Source of the DNA: Hazenella coriacea
GTDB lineage: Bacteria; Bacillota; Bacilli; Thermoactinomycetales; Thermoactinomycetaceae
Direction: 5' to 3'
Length of the DNA: 64,000 bases
NCBI RefSeq assembly: GCF_004341825.1
Contig: NZ_SMAG01000004.1
Span: 62,001 to 126,000 of the forward strand
Made by a program: the position numbers and the translations under genes. Positions 18,805-28,414 of the stretch are shown piece by piece. Each line of letters opens with the position of its first letter. Positions within the stretch are counted from its first letter, which is position 1. The notes under the pieces were generated by a model. The model worked only from the letters and a program-made list of their open reading frames with translations, did not search any database and was not told the origin of the DNA.

Positions 18805-21252
18805 TTAGATCGCTTCACTTGGCTTCACATCTGTTTTTTGCACAACCAATTCGCCATCTTTCACATCAATATGAATCACATGACCTCGTTGAATGTTACC
18901 ACGAAGCAGTTCTTCAGAAAGCCGATCCTCAATATGCTTTTGAATCGCTCGGCGTAACGGTCGTGCTCCATAGGTTGGGTCAAAACCTTCTTTAGCCAAG
19001 TGTTTTTTTGCTTCTTCGGAAAGATTAAAGTCAATATCTTGCTCTTTGAGTCGATGACGCAATTCGTTAGCCATCAGAGATACAATTTCCCGTAGGTGCT
19101 CTTCTTTGAGAGAGTGGAACACGATCACATCGTCAATCCGGTTTAAAAACTCAGGTCGGAAACTTTTCTTCAACTCTTCCATCACATTCTGTTTCATGTT
19201 TTCGTATTCGTCTTTACTAGTATCTCCTGCTGTAAAACCAAGACGATTATTTCTCCGAATAGAAGATGCCCCCACATTAGACGTCATAATGATAATTGTA
19301 TTTCGGAAATCGACAGTTCGACCTTTTCCGTCCGTCAATCTTCCGTCTTCTAAGACTTGTAATAGGACATTAAAGACTTCAGGATGAGCTTTTTCGATCT
19401 CATCAAAGAGCACGACCGAGTATGGTTTGCGGCGAACTTTTTCTGTTAGCTGCCCACCTTCTTCATAACCTACATATCCTGGAGGGGAACCAACTAAACG
19501 GCTCGTCGAGTGCTTTTCCATATACTCGGACATGTCGATCCGAATCATGGCGTCTTCCTCACCAAACATCGACTCAGCTAATGCCCGCGCCAGCTCAGTC
19601 TTACCAACCCCTGTTGGACCGAGGAAAATAAACGATCCAATCGGGCGTTTAGGATCTTTTAGCCCAGCACGTGCACGGCGAATCGCTCTCGAAACAGATT
19701 TAACCGCTTCTTCTTGTCCAATTACACGATTATGGAGAATACTTTCCATATTCAAGAGGCGTTCGGATTCCTCTTCAGCCAGTTTTCTAACAGGGATTCC
19801 TGTCCAATTGCCCACCACATCCGCAATATCTTCTGCAGTGACTTCGGAATCAGTTTTCCCTTGATGTTGTTTCCAATCGTTACGGGTAATCTCTAACTCT
19901 TCACGTAATTTTTGCTCTCGATCACGGAGAGAGGCTGCTTTTTCAAATTCTTGACTTTGTACAGCTGCATCTTTTTCTTTCTTCACTTCATCCATCTTTT
20001 GTTCCAACTCTTTTAACTCAGGTGGAACCGTGTATGAAGACAGACGAACTTTAGAAGCTGCCTCATCAATCAAGTCAATCGCTTTATCAGGAAGATATCG
20101 ATCCGTGATATAACGATCAGAAAGTTTAACTGCCTGTTCAATCGCTTCATCTGTAATTTTAACCCGATGATGAGCCTCATAACGATCACGTAAACCCTCT
20201 AAAATTTGAACCGCTTCTTCTTTTGTTGGCTCTTCCACTGTAATCGGTTGGAAACGCCTTTCTAACGCAGCATCTTTCTCAATATACTTGCGGTATTCAT
20301 CTAAAGTTGTCGCACCAATACATTGAAGCTCGCCTCGCGCCAAAGCAGGTTTCAAGATATTGGAAGCATCGATTGCACCTTCTGCTCCACCCGCTCCAAT
20401 CAATGTATGAAGTTCATCAATAAATAGAATGATATTTCCTGCTTGTCGAATCTCATCCATGATTTTTTTCAGACGATCTTCAAATTCCCCACGATATTTT
20501 GTACCCGCTACCACAGTACCCATATCTAAGGTCATCACACGTTTGCCACGAAGGGTTTCTGGAACTTCTCCCTCTACAATCTGTTGTGCCAATCCCTCAG
20601 CAACCGCGGTCTTACCTACCCCAGGTTCTCCGATCAGTACAGGGTTATTTTTAGTACGACGCGAAAGAACTTGAATGACTCGTTCGATCTCTTTGCTCCG
20701 TCCAATCACAGGGTCTACATGACCATCTCGTGCAGAAGCAGTTAAGTCTCTTGCCAAACTATCTAGTGTAGGTGTATTGGCATTCGCTCCAGCCCCTTGA
20801 TGAGGAGATAAAGTCTCACTGCTTCCAAGTAATTGTAGAACTTGTTGACGAGCTTTATTTAGACTTACCCCCAAGTTATTGAGAACTCGAGCAGCTACAC
20901 CTTCACCTTCACGGATCAAGCCTAGTAATATATGTTCGGTGCCGACATAGGTATGACCTAGCTTCCGAGCTTCATCCATGGAAAGTTCAATCACTTTCTT
21001 GGCACGTGGGGTATAAGCAATATTCGCTTGTTGCGCCTGTCCACGACCAATCAATGTCTCTACTTCTTTTTGGATCTTTTCAAGACCTAAGCCTAGAGCA
21101 ATCAAAGCTTTGGCAGCAATTCCTTCGCCTTCGCGAACTAACCCTAGTAAAATGTGTTCTGTCCCGATATTACTATGTCCCAGACGAGCAGCTTCTTCCT
21201 GAGCCAAAGCTAATACTTTTTGAGCACGCTCTGTGAAACGTCCAAACATCAT
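18805..21252 (-). CDS. clpC: ATP-dependent Clp protease ATPase subunit ClpC
   Basis: An 815-residue Hsp100 unfoldase. Two N-terminal Clp repeats occupy about residues 1-145. The first AAA+ module has GEPGVGKT and [10 protein letters not shown]; the coiled-coil M-domain with a UVR-like segment ([19 protein letters not shown]) binds the adaptor McsA/MecA; the second AAA+ module has [11 protein letters not shown] and the C-terminal D2-small domain. It feeds ClpP, including arginine-phosphorylated clients marked by McsB. A 214-bp gap with a dispersed repeat separates it from mcsB. Confidence 0.98.
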   Translation of the reverse strand: MMFGRFTERAQKVLALAQEEAARLGHSNIGTEHILLGLVREGEGIAAKALIALGLGLEKIQKEVETLIGRGQAQQANIAYTPRAKKVIELSMDEARKLGHTYVGTEHILLGLIREGEGVAARVLNNLGVSLNKARQQVLQLLGSSETLSPHQGAGANANTPTLDSLARDLTASARDGHVDPVIGRSKEIERVIQVLSRRTKNNPVLIGEPGVGKTAVAEGLAQQIVEGEVPETLRGKRVMTLDMGTVVAGTKYRGEFEDRLKKIMDEIRQAGNIILFIDELHTLIGAGGAEGAIDASNILKPALARGELQCIGATTLDEYRKYIEKDAALERRFQPITVEEPTKEEAVQILEGLRDRYEAHHRVKITDEAIEQAVKLSDRYITDRYLPDKAIDLIDEAASKVRLSSYTVPPELKELEQKMDEVKKEKDAAVQSQEFEKAASLRDREQKLREELEITRNDWKQHQGKTDSEVTAEDIADVVGNWTGIPVRKLAEEESERLLNMESILHNRVIGQEEAVKSVSRAIRRARAGLKDPKRPIGSFIFLGPTGVGKTELARALAESMFGEEDAMIRIDMSEYMEKHSTSRLVGSPPGYVGYEEGGQLTEKVRRKPYSVVLFDEIEKAHPEVFNVLLQVLEDGRLTDGKGRTVDFRNTIIIMTSNVGASSIRRNNRLGFTAGDTSKDEYENMKQNVMEELKKSFRPEFLNRIDDVIVFHSLKEEHLREIVSLMANELRHRLKEQDIDFNLSEEAKKHLAKEGFDPTYGARPLRRAIQKHIEDRLSEELLRGNIQRGHVIHIDVKDGELVVQKTDVKPSEAI

Positions 21253-21280
21253 TTTCTCAACACCTCTTTCTTTCTATCTC

Positions 21281-21466
21281 TATGTGAGCATTTTTTAATA
21301 ACATCATCACCGAGATCCCGTCAGGTCACTGTTTCTCTGCCTCGCTTTTGTAGCAAATCCGCAAAAGTCGCCTGTCAGAGAACCATCTCCCCTTCTAGCT
21401 TCACTCAATCAAGCTAATAGATTTCCAGCTTATTTAAGTGGTTTTGTTCAAGTCGAGTTCAATGAT
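21281..21466 (+). repeat. Dispersed intergenic repeat, copy A
   Basis: The copy begins near TATGTGAGCATTTTT and ends near AAGTCGAGTTCAATGATT. It contains a nested inverted repeat (TTTCTCTG with CAGAGAA, and inside it CTTTTG with CAAAAG). It matches copies at 63574-63770 (full), 23914-24050 and 33630-33780 (partial), all in the same orientation. Here it sits inside the mcsB-clpC gap. Confidence 0.8.
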
Positions 21467-22552
21467 TTAGGCTGATTTGGTATCCTGCTCCATAGCTAAA
21501 CGTTCACGAATCAATACCGAGCGACGAATATCCCTCGATTCGGCATCGAGGCGTTCTCCTGCATATCTCTGTAAAAAACCAGGCTGGGTCATCACCATCA
21601 ACTCATTCATCACATTGGCTGAAACACCATGGATCATTCCCAAATCAATCCCCAAACGAACATCAGACAGTCGCTTCATCGCTTCTTTCGAATCAATAAT
21701 CCTCGCATGAGATAAAACGCCATAAGACCGTTGCACTCGATCTTCCAGCTGTAGAGCAGAAACTTCTTGCAAGCGATTCCGTGCATTCTGCTCATGTTCG
21801 ATCATCTGACGTACAACCCCTTGCAAATTATCGATAATTTCTTGTTCGGACTGTCCTAAAGTAACCTGGTTAGAAACTTGATACAAATGTCCTAAAGCTT
21901 CGCTACCTTCTCCATAAATCCCTCGCACAGCCAATCCCACTTGCGTAATAGCGGGCACTAGATGATTGAGTTGTTGAGTGATGGCTAATGCTGGTAAATG
22001 AACCATCACTGAGGCACGAATCCCTGTTCCAACATTAGTGGGACAACTGGTCAAATATCCACATTGGTCATCAAATGAATAAGAAAGATGTTTCTCTAAC
22101 CAGTTATCGATTTGGTTTGCTAAATCCCAAGCTTCTTCAACTTGAAGTCCGGGAAATAAACATTGGATGCGAATATGATCTTCTTCATTAATCATGATGC
22201 TTACCGATTCATCCTTACTAAGCAAAACAGCTCCGTAACGAGACTCCTCCGCTAACATAGGCGAAATTAAATGCTTCTCAACTAAAACTCGCTTATCTAA
22301 TTCATCCAGATCACGCATACGAATCAGTTCAGCATCCTTTAAAATAGGTAGAAGATCTTTCTCATTTTTCCACGCTTCCTCCACCAGACGAACAGCTTCT
22401 TCCGCCTGGGAAGAGGTACTTAGCATTGGAAAAGGAAGGTTGGATAGGTTTCTCGCAACTCTTACTCGACTACTGAAGAGAATATCAGATTGCGGTCCCT
22501 TTACTCGCATCCATTCACTGATGGCATGTTGCATAAAGTGTTCTAGTGACAT
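21467..22552 (-). CDS. mcsB: Protein arginine kinase McsB
   Basis: A 361-residue member of the phosphagen kinase fold that phosphorylates arginines, inactivating CtsR and marking proteins for ClpCP. Conserved elements include SSRVRVARNLSNLPFP near 27, the catalytic-region LTSCPTNVGTGIRASVMVHLP near 165-185, and the RxxxR C-terminal region. It is 12 bases downstream of mcsA, whose zinc protein activates it. Confidence 0.97.
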   Translation of the reverse strand: MSLEHFMQHAISEWMRVKGPQSDILFSSRVRVARNLSNLPFPMLSTSSQAEEAVRLVEEAWKNEKDLLPILKDAELIRMRDLDELDKRVLVEKHLISPMLAEESRYGAVLLSKDESVSIMINEEDHIRIQCLFPGLQVEEAWDLANQIDNWLEKHLSYSFDDQCGYLTSCPTNVGTGIRASVMVHLPALAITQQLNHLVPAITQVGLAVRGIYGEGSEALGHLYQVSNQVTLGQSEQEIIDNLQGVVRQMIEHEQNARNRLQEVSALQLEDRVQRSYGVLSHARIIDSKEAMKRLSDVRLGIDLGMIHGVSANVMNELMVMTQPGFLQRYAGERLDAESRDIRRSVLIRERLAMEQDTKSA

Positions 22553-22564
22553 GGAACTTCCTCC

Positions 22565-23086
22565 CTACTTCTCCAATCGTTCTGATAATGAGCGAATTTG
22601 ATCACGTAATCGAGCCGCTTCTTCAAATGCTTCTTCTTTTATTTTACGTGCTAACTCTTCCTTTAAATGTTCTAATTCTCGTTTTAATTTCAGCTCACCT
22701 TTTGTACGCTCTGGGATTTTCCCTCGATGAACTGATTGACCGTGAATCCTTCTTAGCAAAGGCTGGAGACGATCCCGAAATGTATGGTAACAATCCCCAC
22801 AGCCAAAACGACCAATTTTACTAAACTGATTATAGGTTAAACCACATGTCGGACAGCGAAGGGATTGTTGTTGGTAACTCCCATGAGCTGTCTCATTGGA
22901 TGGAGTATCAAAATTAAGTAGTCCTGATAACAACTGATGAAAAGAGAATCCATGGTCAAAGCTAGGCATATATTCTCCTTTTTCTTGGGCACACACTTCG
23001 CACAAATGAAATTCTGTTTTAGTTCCATTCACTATTTTCGTGTAATGAAGTGTTGCCGGCCGTTTTCCGCACTCTGGACAGAGCAT
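22565..23086 (-). CDS. mcsA: McsB activator McsA (zinc and UVR protein)
   Basis: A 173-residue protein with four CxxC pairs (CPEC, CEVC, CPTC, CGDC) expected to bind zinc and a C-terminal UVR coiled-coil (IKEEAFEEAARLRDQIRSL). In B. subtilis it activates McsB and links stress or metal sensing to CtsR release. It follows ctsR by six bases. Confidence 0.95.
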   Translation of the reverse strand: MLCPECGKRPATLHYTKIVNGTKTEFHLCEVCAQEKGEYMPSFDHGFSFHQLLSGLLNFDTPSNETAHGSYQQQSLRCPTCGLTYNQFSKIGRFGCGDCYHTFRDRLQPLLRRIHGQSVHRGKIPERTKGELKLKRELEHLKEELARKIKEEAFEEAARLRDQIRSLSERLEK

Positions 23087-23092
23087 CGGCCG

Positions 23093-23563
23093 TCACTCTC
23101 CTTTACTAGTAAGTAATATCGTAATCATGATCCGAATCATTCGCGCTCTCATTTGGTCTCGAAGCGGAATGGGTAACTGAATGGTATCGCGAGAAACAAG
23201 CCGCATCATCATCAAAGCTTCACGTTGAGTCATCAGTTCTTCATCAACTAATCGGGAAATAATATGCTCCGCAGTCAATTGTGGAATCGCATTTCCGACT
23301 TTATCAAGGAGATCTTCGAATACTTCTTGGTCTGTCTGAAAGTGAACTTTGCGAATGCGGATATATCCGCCCCCTCCTCTTTTACTTTCCACCAAGTATC
23401 CTTTTTCAATCGTGAAACGGGTCTGAATCACATAATTAATCTGAGAAGGAACACATTGAAAAGTATCAGCTAGTTCACTTCGTTTAATTTCAATGACACC
23501 TGTTGAACTTTCTTTCAAAATTCGTTTGAGATAATGTTCAATGATGTCCGAAATGCTACTCAT
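23093..23563 (-). CDS. ctsR: Transcriptional repressor CtsR
   Basis: A 156-residue repressor of class III heat-shock genes. The winged helix-turn-helix is visible in RSELADTFQCVPSQINYVIQTRF and the wing in VESKRGGGGYIRI, with the GGGGYIRI glycine-rich heat-sensing tip. The C-terminal domain is recognised by McsB. Its own operator lies at 23583-23599, so the operon is autoregulated. Confidence 0.97.
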   Translation of the reverse strand: MSSISDIIEHYLKRILKESSTGVIEIKRSELADTFQCVPSQINYVIQTRFTIEKGYLVESKRGGGGYIRIRKVHFQTDQEVFEDLLDKVGNAIPQLTAEHIISRLVDEELMTQREALMMMRLVSRDTIQLPIPLRDQMRARMIRIMITILLTSKGE

Positions 23564-23582
23564 CGGACAACCCCCTGCTGAC

Positions 23583-23599
23583 TTTGACTAACTTTGACC
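23583..23599 (-). promoter_or_regulatory. CtsR operator
   Basis: The minus strand reads GGTCAAA-GTT-AGTCAAA, two direct heptads with a three-base spacer, matching the CtsR consensus at nearly every position. It lies between the promoter and the ctsR start codon. Confidence 0.92.
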
Positions 23600-23609
23600 T
23601 TATGTTTTT

Positions 23610-23638
23610 ATTATAGCTAAATTTGCTTTTTGTGCCAA
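23610..23638 (-). promoter_or_regulatory. Sigma-A promoter for ctsR-mcsA-mcsB-clpC
   Basis: On the minus strand TTGGCA (23633-23638) and a perfect TATAAT (23610-23615) are 17 bases apart. The start point would fall at the CtsR operator, so bound CtsR should block initiation. Confidence 0.85.
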
Positions 23639-23913
23639 GTCCTTTTAAATTAATAAAAGGAAAAAGCTGATCTCCGTAGTGCCTTTATACTAAGTCATCT
23701 TTGCCTTACAAGGTCGCTAACACCTTTCCGATTCCAAGAAAGAATATATTGACTCCTCTTTTCCCATCGAGGAATTTTAGGAACTGCACAAAGTCATTAC
23801 ATAAGCGATTTCCTAACTGATGTTGAACTGCACTCCAAAATATAACCTAGTTCTATATTCCCTCGAAATGAGTTAATTCATACCTTCAGATTAGCAACCA
23901 TCTTAGATCAATC

Positions 23914-24050
23914 TCTAAATGAGCCGTTTGATCCAAATCCCGTCAGATCGTTGTTTCTCTATCACACTCTCGTAGCATGCTACAAAAGTCATTCGTCTGA
24001 GAAATATCTTCCCTCCTAGGTTGATGGGGTAAACTAAATGATTCCCAATG
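23914..24050 (+). repeat. Dispersed intergenic repeat, copy B (diverged)
   Basis: This copy retains GATCCAAATCCCGTCAGATC, GTTTCTCT, a CGTAGCATGCTACAAAAGTC core and TCTGAGAAATATCTTCCCTC. Its right end is degraded compared with copies A and D. It lies between mgtC and the ctsR promoter. The rest of the gap 23639-23913 shows no gene. Confidence 0.7.
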
Positions 24051-24117
24051 ACTTCATGTCGTTGTGCTCATCCCAAGTATCTATCATCGCAAGGACTATG
24101 GGAGCATATTTTTCTTC

Positions 24118-24816
24118 TTATTCTGTCCTGACACTTTTCACGCCTTTGACTTTTTTCATCTGATCACACAGCTGGGTCAGTTCCACTTTTTCAGATAGTC
24201 GTATTACAAAAGTCAAACCAATCTCTGCACTGTCATCTTCATCGATATCCCTCTCTTCAATATTTACTTTTCGAATACTCCCACCTTGTTCAGCAATCAA
24301 GGAAGCGATTTCTCCAAGTTTATCTGGTTCATCTTGGGTGATCATATGAATCGTTTGGAGATGTCGTTTTTTACTAATCATACTCTCCAAACGGTTAAGC
24401 AACTCTAAACTAAATAATACGAGCAGAGTCGTTAAAATGGCTCCATACATAAAGCCAGTTCCTACTGCTAGACCAATCCCTGCAACTACCCACAAGGAGG
24501 CTGCTGTCGTCAATCCTGAAACTGAAAAACCATGACGCAAAATCGTTCCTGCTCCTAAAAAACCTATTCCACTAACCACTTGTGCACTGATTCTTGAAGG
24601 ATCAAATCGTACACCAGGCTCACCCATAAATGATGGAAAGCCATAGATCGAGATCAACATGATCAAAGCAGAGCCTAGACTTACAAGAATATGTGTGCGG
24701 AATCCCGCTGGGTGATTATTTCTTTCCCGTTCCCAACCAACTAATCCCCCTAATAAACCTGCCAAAAATAAACGCAAGGTAATCTCCCAATAAGGAATGG
24801 TCCACACACTTTGCAT
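24118..24816 (-). CDS. MgtC/SapB family membrane protein
   Basis: A 232-residue protein. The first 140 residues hold four or five membrane spans with the MgtC signature: LLGGLVGWERERNNHPAGFRTH, then SGIGFLGAGTILRHG and LTTAASLWVVAGIGLAVG. The last 80 residues form an ACT-like regulatory domain (DEPDKLGEIASLIAEQGGSI). The family is linked to Mg2+ limitation and ATP-synthase or membrane-potential control in some bacteria. SapB is the Bacillus relative. A GGAGGTG site precedes the ATG. Confidence 0.88.
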   Translation of the reverse strand: MQSVWTIPYWEITLRLFLAGLLGGLVGWERERNNHPAGFRTHILVSLGSALIMLISIYGFPSFMGEPGVRFDPSRISAQVVSGIGFLGAGTILRHGFSVSGLTTAASLWVVAGIGLAVGTGFMYGAILTTLLVLFSLELLNRLESMISKKRHLQTIHMITQDEPDKLGEIASLIAEQGGSIRKVNIEERDIDEDDSAEIGLTFVIRLSEKVELTQLCDQMKKVKGVKSVRTE

Positions 24817-24844
24817 GTCCCCTACCCACCTCCATCATGAAACG

Positions 24845-24869
24845 AAAGCCGGGATGGATTCCCCGGCTT
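24845..24869 (-). terminator. Hairpin between the HAD gene and mgtC
   Basis: GCCGGG and CCCGGC pair around a short loop. On the minus strand the hairpin is followed by TTTCGTTTC, so it should end the HAD gene transcript before mgtC, or attenuate it. Confidence 0.6.
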
Positions 24870-24951
24870 CAGTCATATCCTTTTAGATCCTATCTACATT
24901 TAATCTATGCAATCTCATGTGTTTTTATCTCAATATCTAACAGATTTACTA

Positions 24952-25611
24952 TTATCGAACATGATCTAATATCTCAGAAAAGGTAGTAATCACAAAGTCT
25001 GCATCAGCTAACTCATCACTTTCTCCAAACTGGGGGAATCCGGAGTAACGACATCCAATCACAGGTAGTCTATTTTCTTTACCCGCCTCCACGTCTGAAC
25101 TTCGATCCCCCACCATATAACCTACTTGTATCCCATGCTTTTCTATACAGATTCGAACTAAGTCCGTTTTACTCTTCGTCTCATAATCACCTGCTGTGTA
25201 AACCTCTCGAAACCAATGAAGGATTCCCTGTGATTCAAGAGCTCCCCTCACATAAGGACCTACCCCATTACTTGCAATCATCAAAGTCCAACCTTGTTTC
25301 TTCAACTGTTGTAACGTTTCTTTCACACCTGGATAACACTCACTTTTTCCTTCTTTAAATAACTTCAGCTCTTCTTGAAGCATCCATTGATCAGCAATCT
25401 CTCTTGTTTTTTCGTCAGCATCAGGCAAGAGATTCTCCCAGATTTCCTGATGTGTCATGCCAAAAACCGATTGAATCTTTGTTTCAGAGGGAATGCTTCC
25501 ATCATATAACTGGTGTTGTTGTAAAGAATTAAATGTTTGTTGAAAAGCGGGTACAGCTACTTTTTCTGTCTGAAATAAGGTTCCATCCAAGTCAAAAATA
25601 ATGGCTCGCAT
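24952..25611 (-). CDS. HAD family phosphatase
   Basis: A 219-residue haloacid dehalogenase-type hydrolase. Motif I is IIFDLDGTLF at the N-terminus, motif II is MIASNGVG near 114, the motif III lysine lies near KSKTDLV, and motif IV is VGDRSSDVEAG near 165. The alpha-helical cap lies between motifs I and II, so it resembles phosphoglycolate phosphatase or beta-phosphoglucomutase relatives. The substrate cannot be told from sequence. Confidence 0.88.
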   Translation of the reverse strand: MRAIIFDLDGTLFQTEKVAVPAFQQTFNSLQQHQLYDGSIPSETKIQSVFGMTHQEIWENLLPDADEKTREIADQWMLQEELKLFKEGKSECYPGVKETLQQLKKQGWTLMIASNGVGPYVRGALESQGILHWFREVYTAGDYETKSKTDLVRICIEKHGIQVGYMVGDRSSDVEAGKENRLPVIGCRYSGFPQFGESDELADADFVITTFSEILDHVR

Positions 25612-25733
25612 CTCAATCCCCTTTTCTCTTATGTATCATTCATTGTTCTCTGTCAACTTAACCAAAATCGCTTATGAAAGCAACTAAAAGACTGCTCATC
25701 AGTAGTTTCGATTAGGCAATAATCACCTGTTCG

Positions 25734-25870
25734 ATCGAGCGTCAGTGCTCGATTCCCCCCCTTCATGAGCTTGTACCTTGCAAAAAAGAGAAGAAGCCCC
25801 CTCTACCCTTCGCTTCCGGAAGGAGGCCAAAGGCATCGAAGGCTCTTCAAGAAGAGTTGCCTTCTTTTTT
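25734..25870 (+). promoter_or_regulatory. Candidate attenuator or riboregulator before the histidine kinase
   Basis: This plus-strand leader starts with the hairpin TCGAGC/GCTCGA (about 25734-25751) and ends with a terminator: GAAGG and CTCTTC pair back with GAAGAG and CCTTC (25838-25864), followed by six T. CCTTCG at 25807-25812 can instead pair with CGAAGG at 25837-25842, which overlaps the terminator arm, so the two structures exclude each other. I cannot match it to a known riboswitch class. Confidence 0.45.
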
Positions 25871-25917
25871 CGATAGATCTTCACCTCATACCCCCATTTT
25901 CAATACTTTTATCAGCT

Positions 25918-26775
25918 ATGATTAAGACAAATGAACATACTGGGGTGTTCACCTTGACCTATAAACAGATTAAATGGTTGATCTTAACCATCCCTACCTT
26001 GGTGATTGGTCTGTGGGAATATATTCGCCACGAATTTCTTTTACCTTATATCTCCATGGATTTAGGAAATTGGTTATCTCCGGTGATTGTATTCTTGGTC
26101 ACCATCACTTTACTGCGACGACTCTTTGTCATTTATGAACAAATGCAAGAGCAGTTAAAAAGAGAACGAGAAGATAAAGCGATTTTACAGGAACGGGAAC
26201 GAATTGCCCGAGAATTGCATGATGGAATTGCGCAAAGTCTATTTTTGTTCTCGGTACAATTTCAAACATTGAAAGCAAAACATACTGATCCTGAATGGGA
26301 AGAAATGGACCAAAGTCTACGCAAGATTTACGATTATGTCCGCCATTCGATCGCTAATTTAAAAAAACCCCCTACACTCTCATCCGTAGCCTGGAATAAA
26401 AAAATTGAAGATTGGGTAATGCAGTATCAGATCGATACAGGAACTTCGATCCAGTTGGATGTAAACCTAGATCAAGCCAATTTGACATCCAAAGAAAAGT
26501 TAGAGTTGTTCTCATGTATCCAGGAAGCATTGAACAATATTCGTAAACATGCCGAAGCACAACAAATCTGGATTACTTTTTCAGTGGAAAACAAAGGCTG
26601 GAAACTTGAAATTATCGATGATGGAAAAGGATTTACGGGTGACCCCTTTCAAAAACAGAATCGTTTCGGCTTAAAAATCATGCGAGAACGTGTCCAAGAG
26701 ATCCAAGCACACTTATCACTAAGGCGAAAAGGAGAACAGACTTACCTGTTGATTAAAAAGGAGGGAAACTCATGA
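25918..26775 (+). CDS. Sensor histidine kinase, DesK/NarL-partner type (HisKA_3)
   Basis: A kinase of about 285 residues with two N-terminal membrane spans (WLILTIPTLVIGLW and WLSPVIVFLVTITLL), a HisKA_3 dimerisation box ERIARELHDGIAQSLFLFS with the phospho-acceptor His, and a HATPase_c domain (EALNNIRKHAEA, IIDDGKGF). It has almost no extracytoplasmic loop, so it may sense the membrane itself or an accessory protein. The start is uncertain: the ATG at 25918 lacks a ribosome site; a TTG at 25954 has GGGGTG six bases upstream; the frame is open back to 25765. Its stop overlaps the regulator start as ATGA. Confidence 0.85.
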   Translation: MIKTNEHTGVFTLTYKQIKWLILTIPTLVIGLWEYIRHEFLLPYISMDLGNWLSPVIVFLVTITLLRRLFVIYEQMQEQLKREREDKAILQERERIARELHDGIAQSLFLFSVQFQTLKAKHTDPEWEEMDQSLRKIYDYVRHSIANLKKPPTLSSVAWNKKIEDWVMQYQIDTGTSIQLDVNLDQANLTSKEKLELFSCIQEALNNIRKHAEAQQIWITFSVENKGWKLEIIDDGKGFTGDPFQKQNRFGLKIMRERVQEIQAHLSLRRKGEQTYLLIKKEGNS

Positions 26776-27431
26776 CGAATCCTTGTCGAATCTTGATTGG
26801 AGATGACCATGAGCATGCACGTAAAGGGATGCGTATGATCCTAGCCAATGATCCTAACTTTGAAATCGTGGCTGAAGCGAAGAATGGAAAAGAAGTGATC
26901 CAATTGACCGAACAAATGATGCCGGATATGATCTTGATGGATATCAATATGCCTTTGATCAATGGATTGGAAGCAACACGAATCATTAAAGAACGCTTCC
27001 CTTATGTCAAAATTGTCATGGTAACTGTCTCTGACGATGTTTCTGACCTGTTTGAGGCTTTAAAAAAAGGCGCACAAGGGTATCTCTTGAAAAATTTAAA
27101 TTCAACCATTTGGTTAGAATATCTACGAGCTTTAGCTGCCGACGAAACTCCCATGCCCAAAGAAGTGGCACGTCGTATTTTAAATGAATTTAGCCAAAGT
27201 CCACGACCTGTCCCAAACCCTGGTCTAACCGCTCGCGAGCAGGAGATTCTCTCATTGGTCGCCAAAGGATTAAGTAATAAAGAAATTGCAACCCAACTCT
27301 CCATTTCAGAGTATACAGTGAAAAACCATTTAAAAAATATCATGCAAAAACTTCACTTAAGTAACCGGGTACAATTAACTCGCTATGCTTACGAACAAGG
27401 CTGGATTAACTCCTCAGATAACTGGTGCTAG
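26772..27431 (+). CDS. NarL/LuxR-family response regulator
   Basis: A 219-residue regulator. The receiver domain has the acidic pair DD (IGDDHEHA), phospho-acceptor Asp in MILMDINMP near 56, and the Lys in YLLKN. The LuxR-type helix-turn-helix is at LTAREQEILSLVAKGLSNKEIA to SEYTVKNHLKNIMQKL. It is translationally coupled to the kinase. Neighbouring targets could include the lipoprotein just downstream. Confidence 0.93.
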   Translation: MTNPCRILIGDDHEHARKGMRMILANDPNFEIVAEAKNGKEVIQLTEQMMPDMILMDINMPLINGLEATRIIKERFPYVKIVMVTVSDDVSDLFEALKKGAQGYLLKNLNSTIWLEYLRALAADETPMPKEVARRILNEFSQSPRPVPNPGLTAREQEILSLVAKGLSNKEIATQLSISEYTVKNHLKNIMQKLHLSNRVQLTRYAYEQGWINSSDNWC

Positions 27432-27540
27432 ATTCATACAAATGTCATGATCATAGCTCAGACGAGTCATGGAGTGTTCATCAAACTTTTATAAAATTGT
27501 TTTTGCCTGTTACTAACTATTGAAGGAGTCAATGATTGTA

Positions 27541-28281
27541 ATGAAACGCATATCTTTCAGTTTTAAACTATTTCTTGGACTATTTACTCTCATCTTTATG
27601 ACTGCTTGCAATCAAGGAAACACTGATCATGATCACCATCAAAATACACCCCAGATTCCCGGTTCACAAAATCTAACCTTAGGCTTTCAAACCGTTCCAG
27701 CACAACCCATGCCAGGACAACCGATCGAATTACAAGCAACAGTAAAAGAAGACAACAAACCCTTTACAAGTGCAAGAGTAGAGTTGGAAGTATGGAAAAA
27801 AGGAAATAAAAAGCATGACATGCTTCCTGCTAAACATAGTGAACAAGGAATTTATAAAGCTACGACTACGTATCAAGAAGAAGGCGAGTATCTGGTCATT
27901 GTCCATGTCACAACCCCAATGGTTCACCAAATGATCGATAGTAAATTCCAAGTAGGGCAAGGACAAGCTAGCCAAGCGACTCCAGACACAGGTGGACTCC
28001 AGATGAACTTAATGCTTCCAAACGAAACCACCAAGGGACAAACGACAAAAATCACTGCACATGTAAAAAATGATGGGAATCCTCTTAGCCAAGCTGAGGT
28101 ACAAATTGAATATTGGAAAGAAGGAAGTCAAACCAAGGAAGCCAGTGACACGGCAGAAATAAGTAGTGGAGATTATTCCACAAGTATTCGTTTTCCTGAA
28201 GCAGGGACATACCATCTCGTTCTACATGTAGAGAAAGGAATCTTAAAAGGAAAAGAAGAAAAAACTTTGCTTGTGAAGTAA
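27541..28281 (+). CDS. Lipoprotein with two YtkA/FixH-like beta domains
   Basis: A 246-residue secreted lipoprotein. The signal peptide ends in the lipobox FMTAC, with Cys near residue 21. A His-rich stretch (DHDHHQ) follows, then two repeated domains of the YtkA type: each has ELQATVKE/KITAHVKN, VELEVWKKG/VQIEYWKEG and GEYLVIVHV/GTYHLVLHV. The His-rich segment may bind metal. It sits 109 bases after the response regulator on the same strand, so it could be part of the signalling unit or its target. The start follows AAGGAG with rather long spacing. Confidence 0.75.
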   Translation: MKRISFSFKLFLGLFTLIFMTACNQGNTDHDHHQNTPQIPGSQNLTLGFQTVPAQPMPGQPIELQATVKEDNKPFTSARVELEVWKKGNKKHDMLPAKHSEQGIYKATTTYQEEGEYLVIVHVTTPMVHQMIDSKFQVGQGQASQATPDTGGLQMNLMLPNETTKGQTTKITAHVKNDGNPLSQAEVQIEYWKEGSQTKEASDTAEISSGDYSTSIRFPEAGTYHLVLHVEKGILKGKEEKTLLVK

Positions 28282-28374
28282 GATCTCTTAAAATTTCTCC
28301 CCAGTTTTTTATCCATTTGTGATACAATAGCCAAAGAATAACATTTAATTTTTTAGAGAGCTACTTCCACTTAT

Positions 28375-28413
28375 AAAAGCGGAGCTTGATGAACCATTTC
28401 AAGCTCCGCTTTT
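28375..28413. terminator. Bidirectional terminator between convergent genes
   Basis: AAAAGCGGAGCTTG and CAAGCTCCGCTTTT form a 14-bp perfect stem, with T-runs on both strands. It separates the plus-strand lipoprotein gene from the minus-strand M50 peptidase gene. Confidence 0.9.
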
Positions 28414-28414
28414 A

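Noticed and set aside
25765-25917. N-terminal extension of the histidine kinase frame
   Set aside because: The extension passes through the attenuator/terminator hairpin, has no ribosome site and adds basic low-complexity residues without family support.
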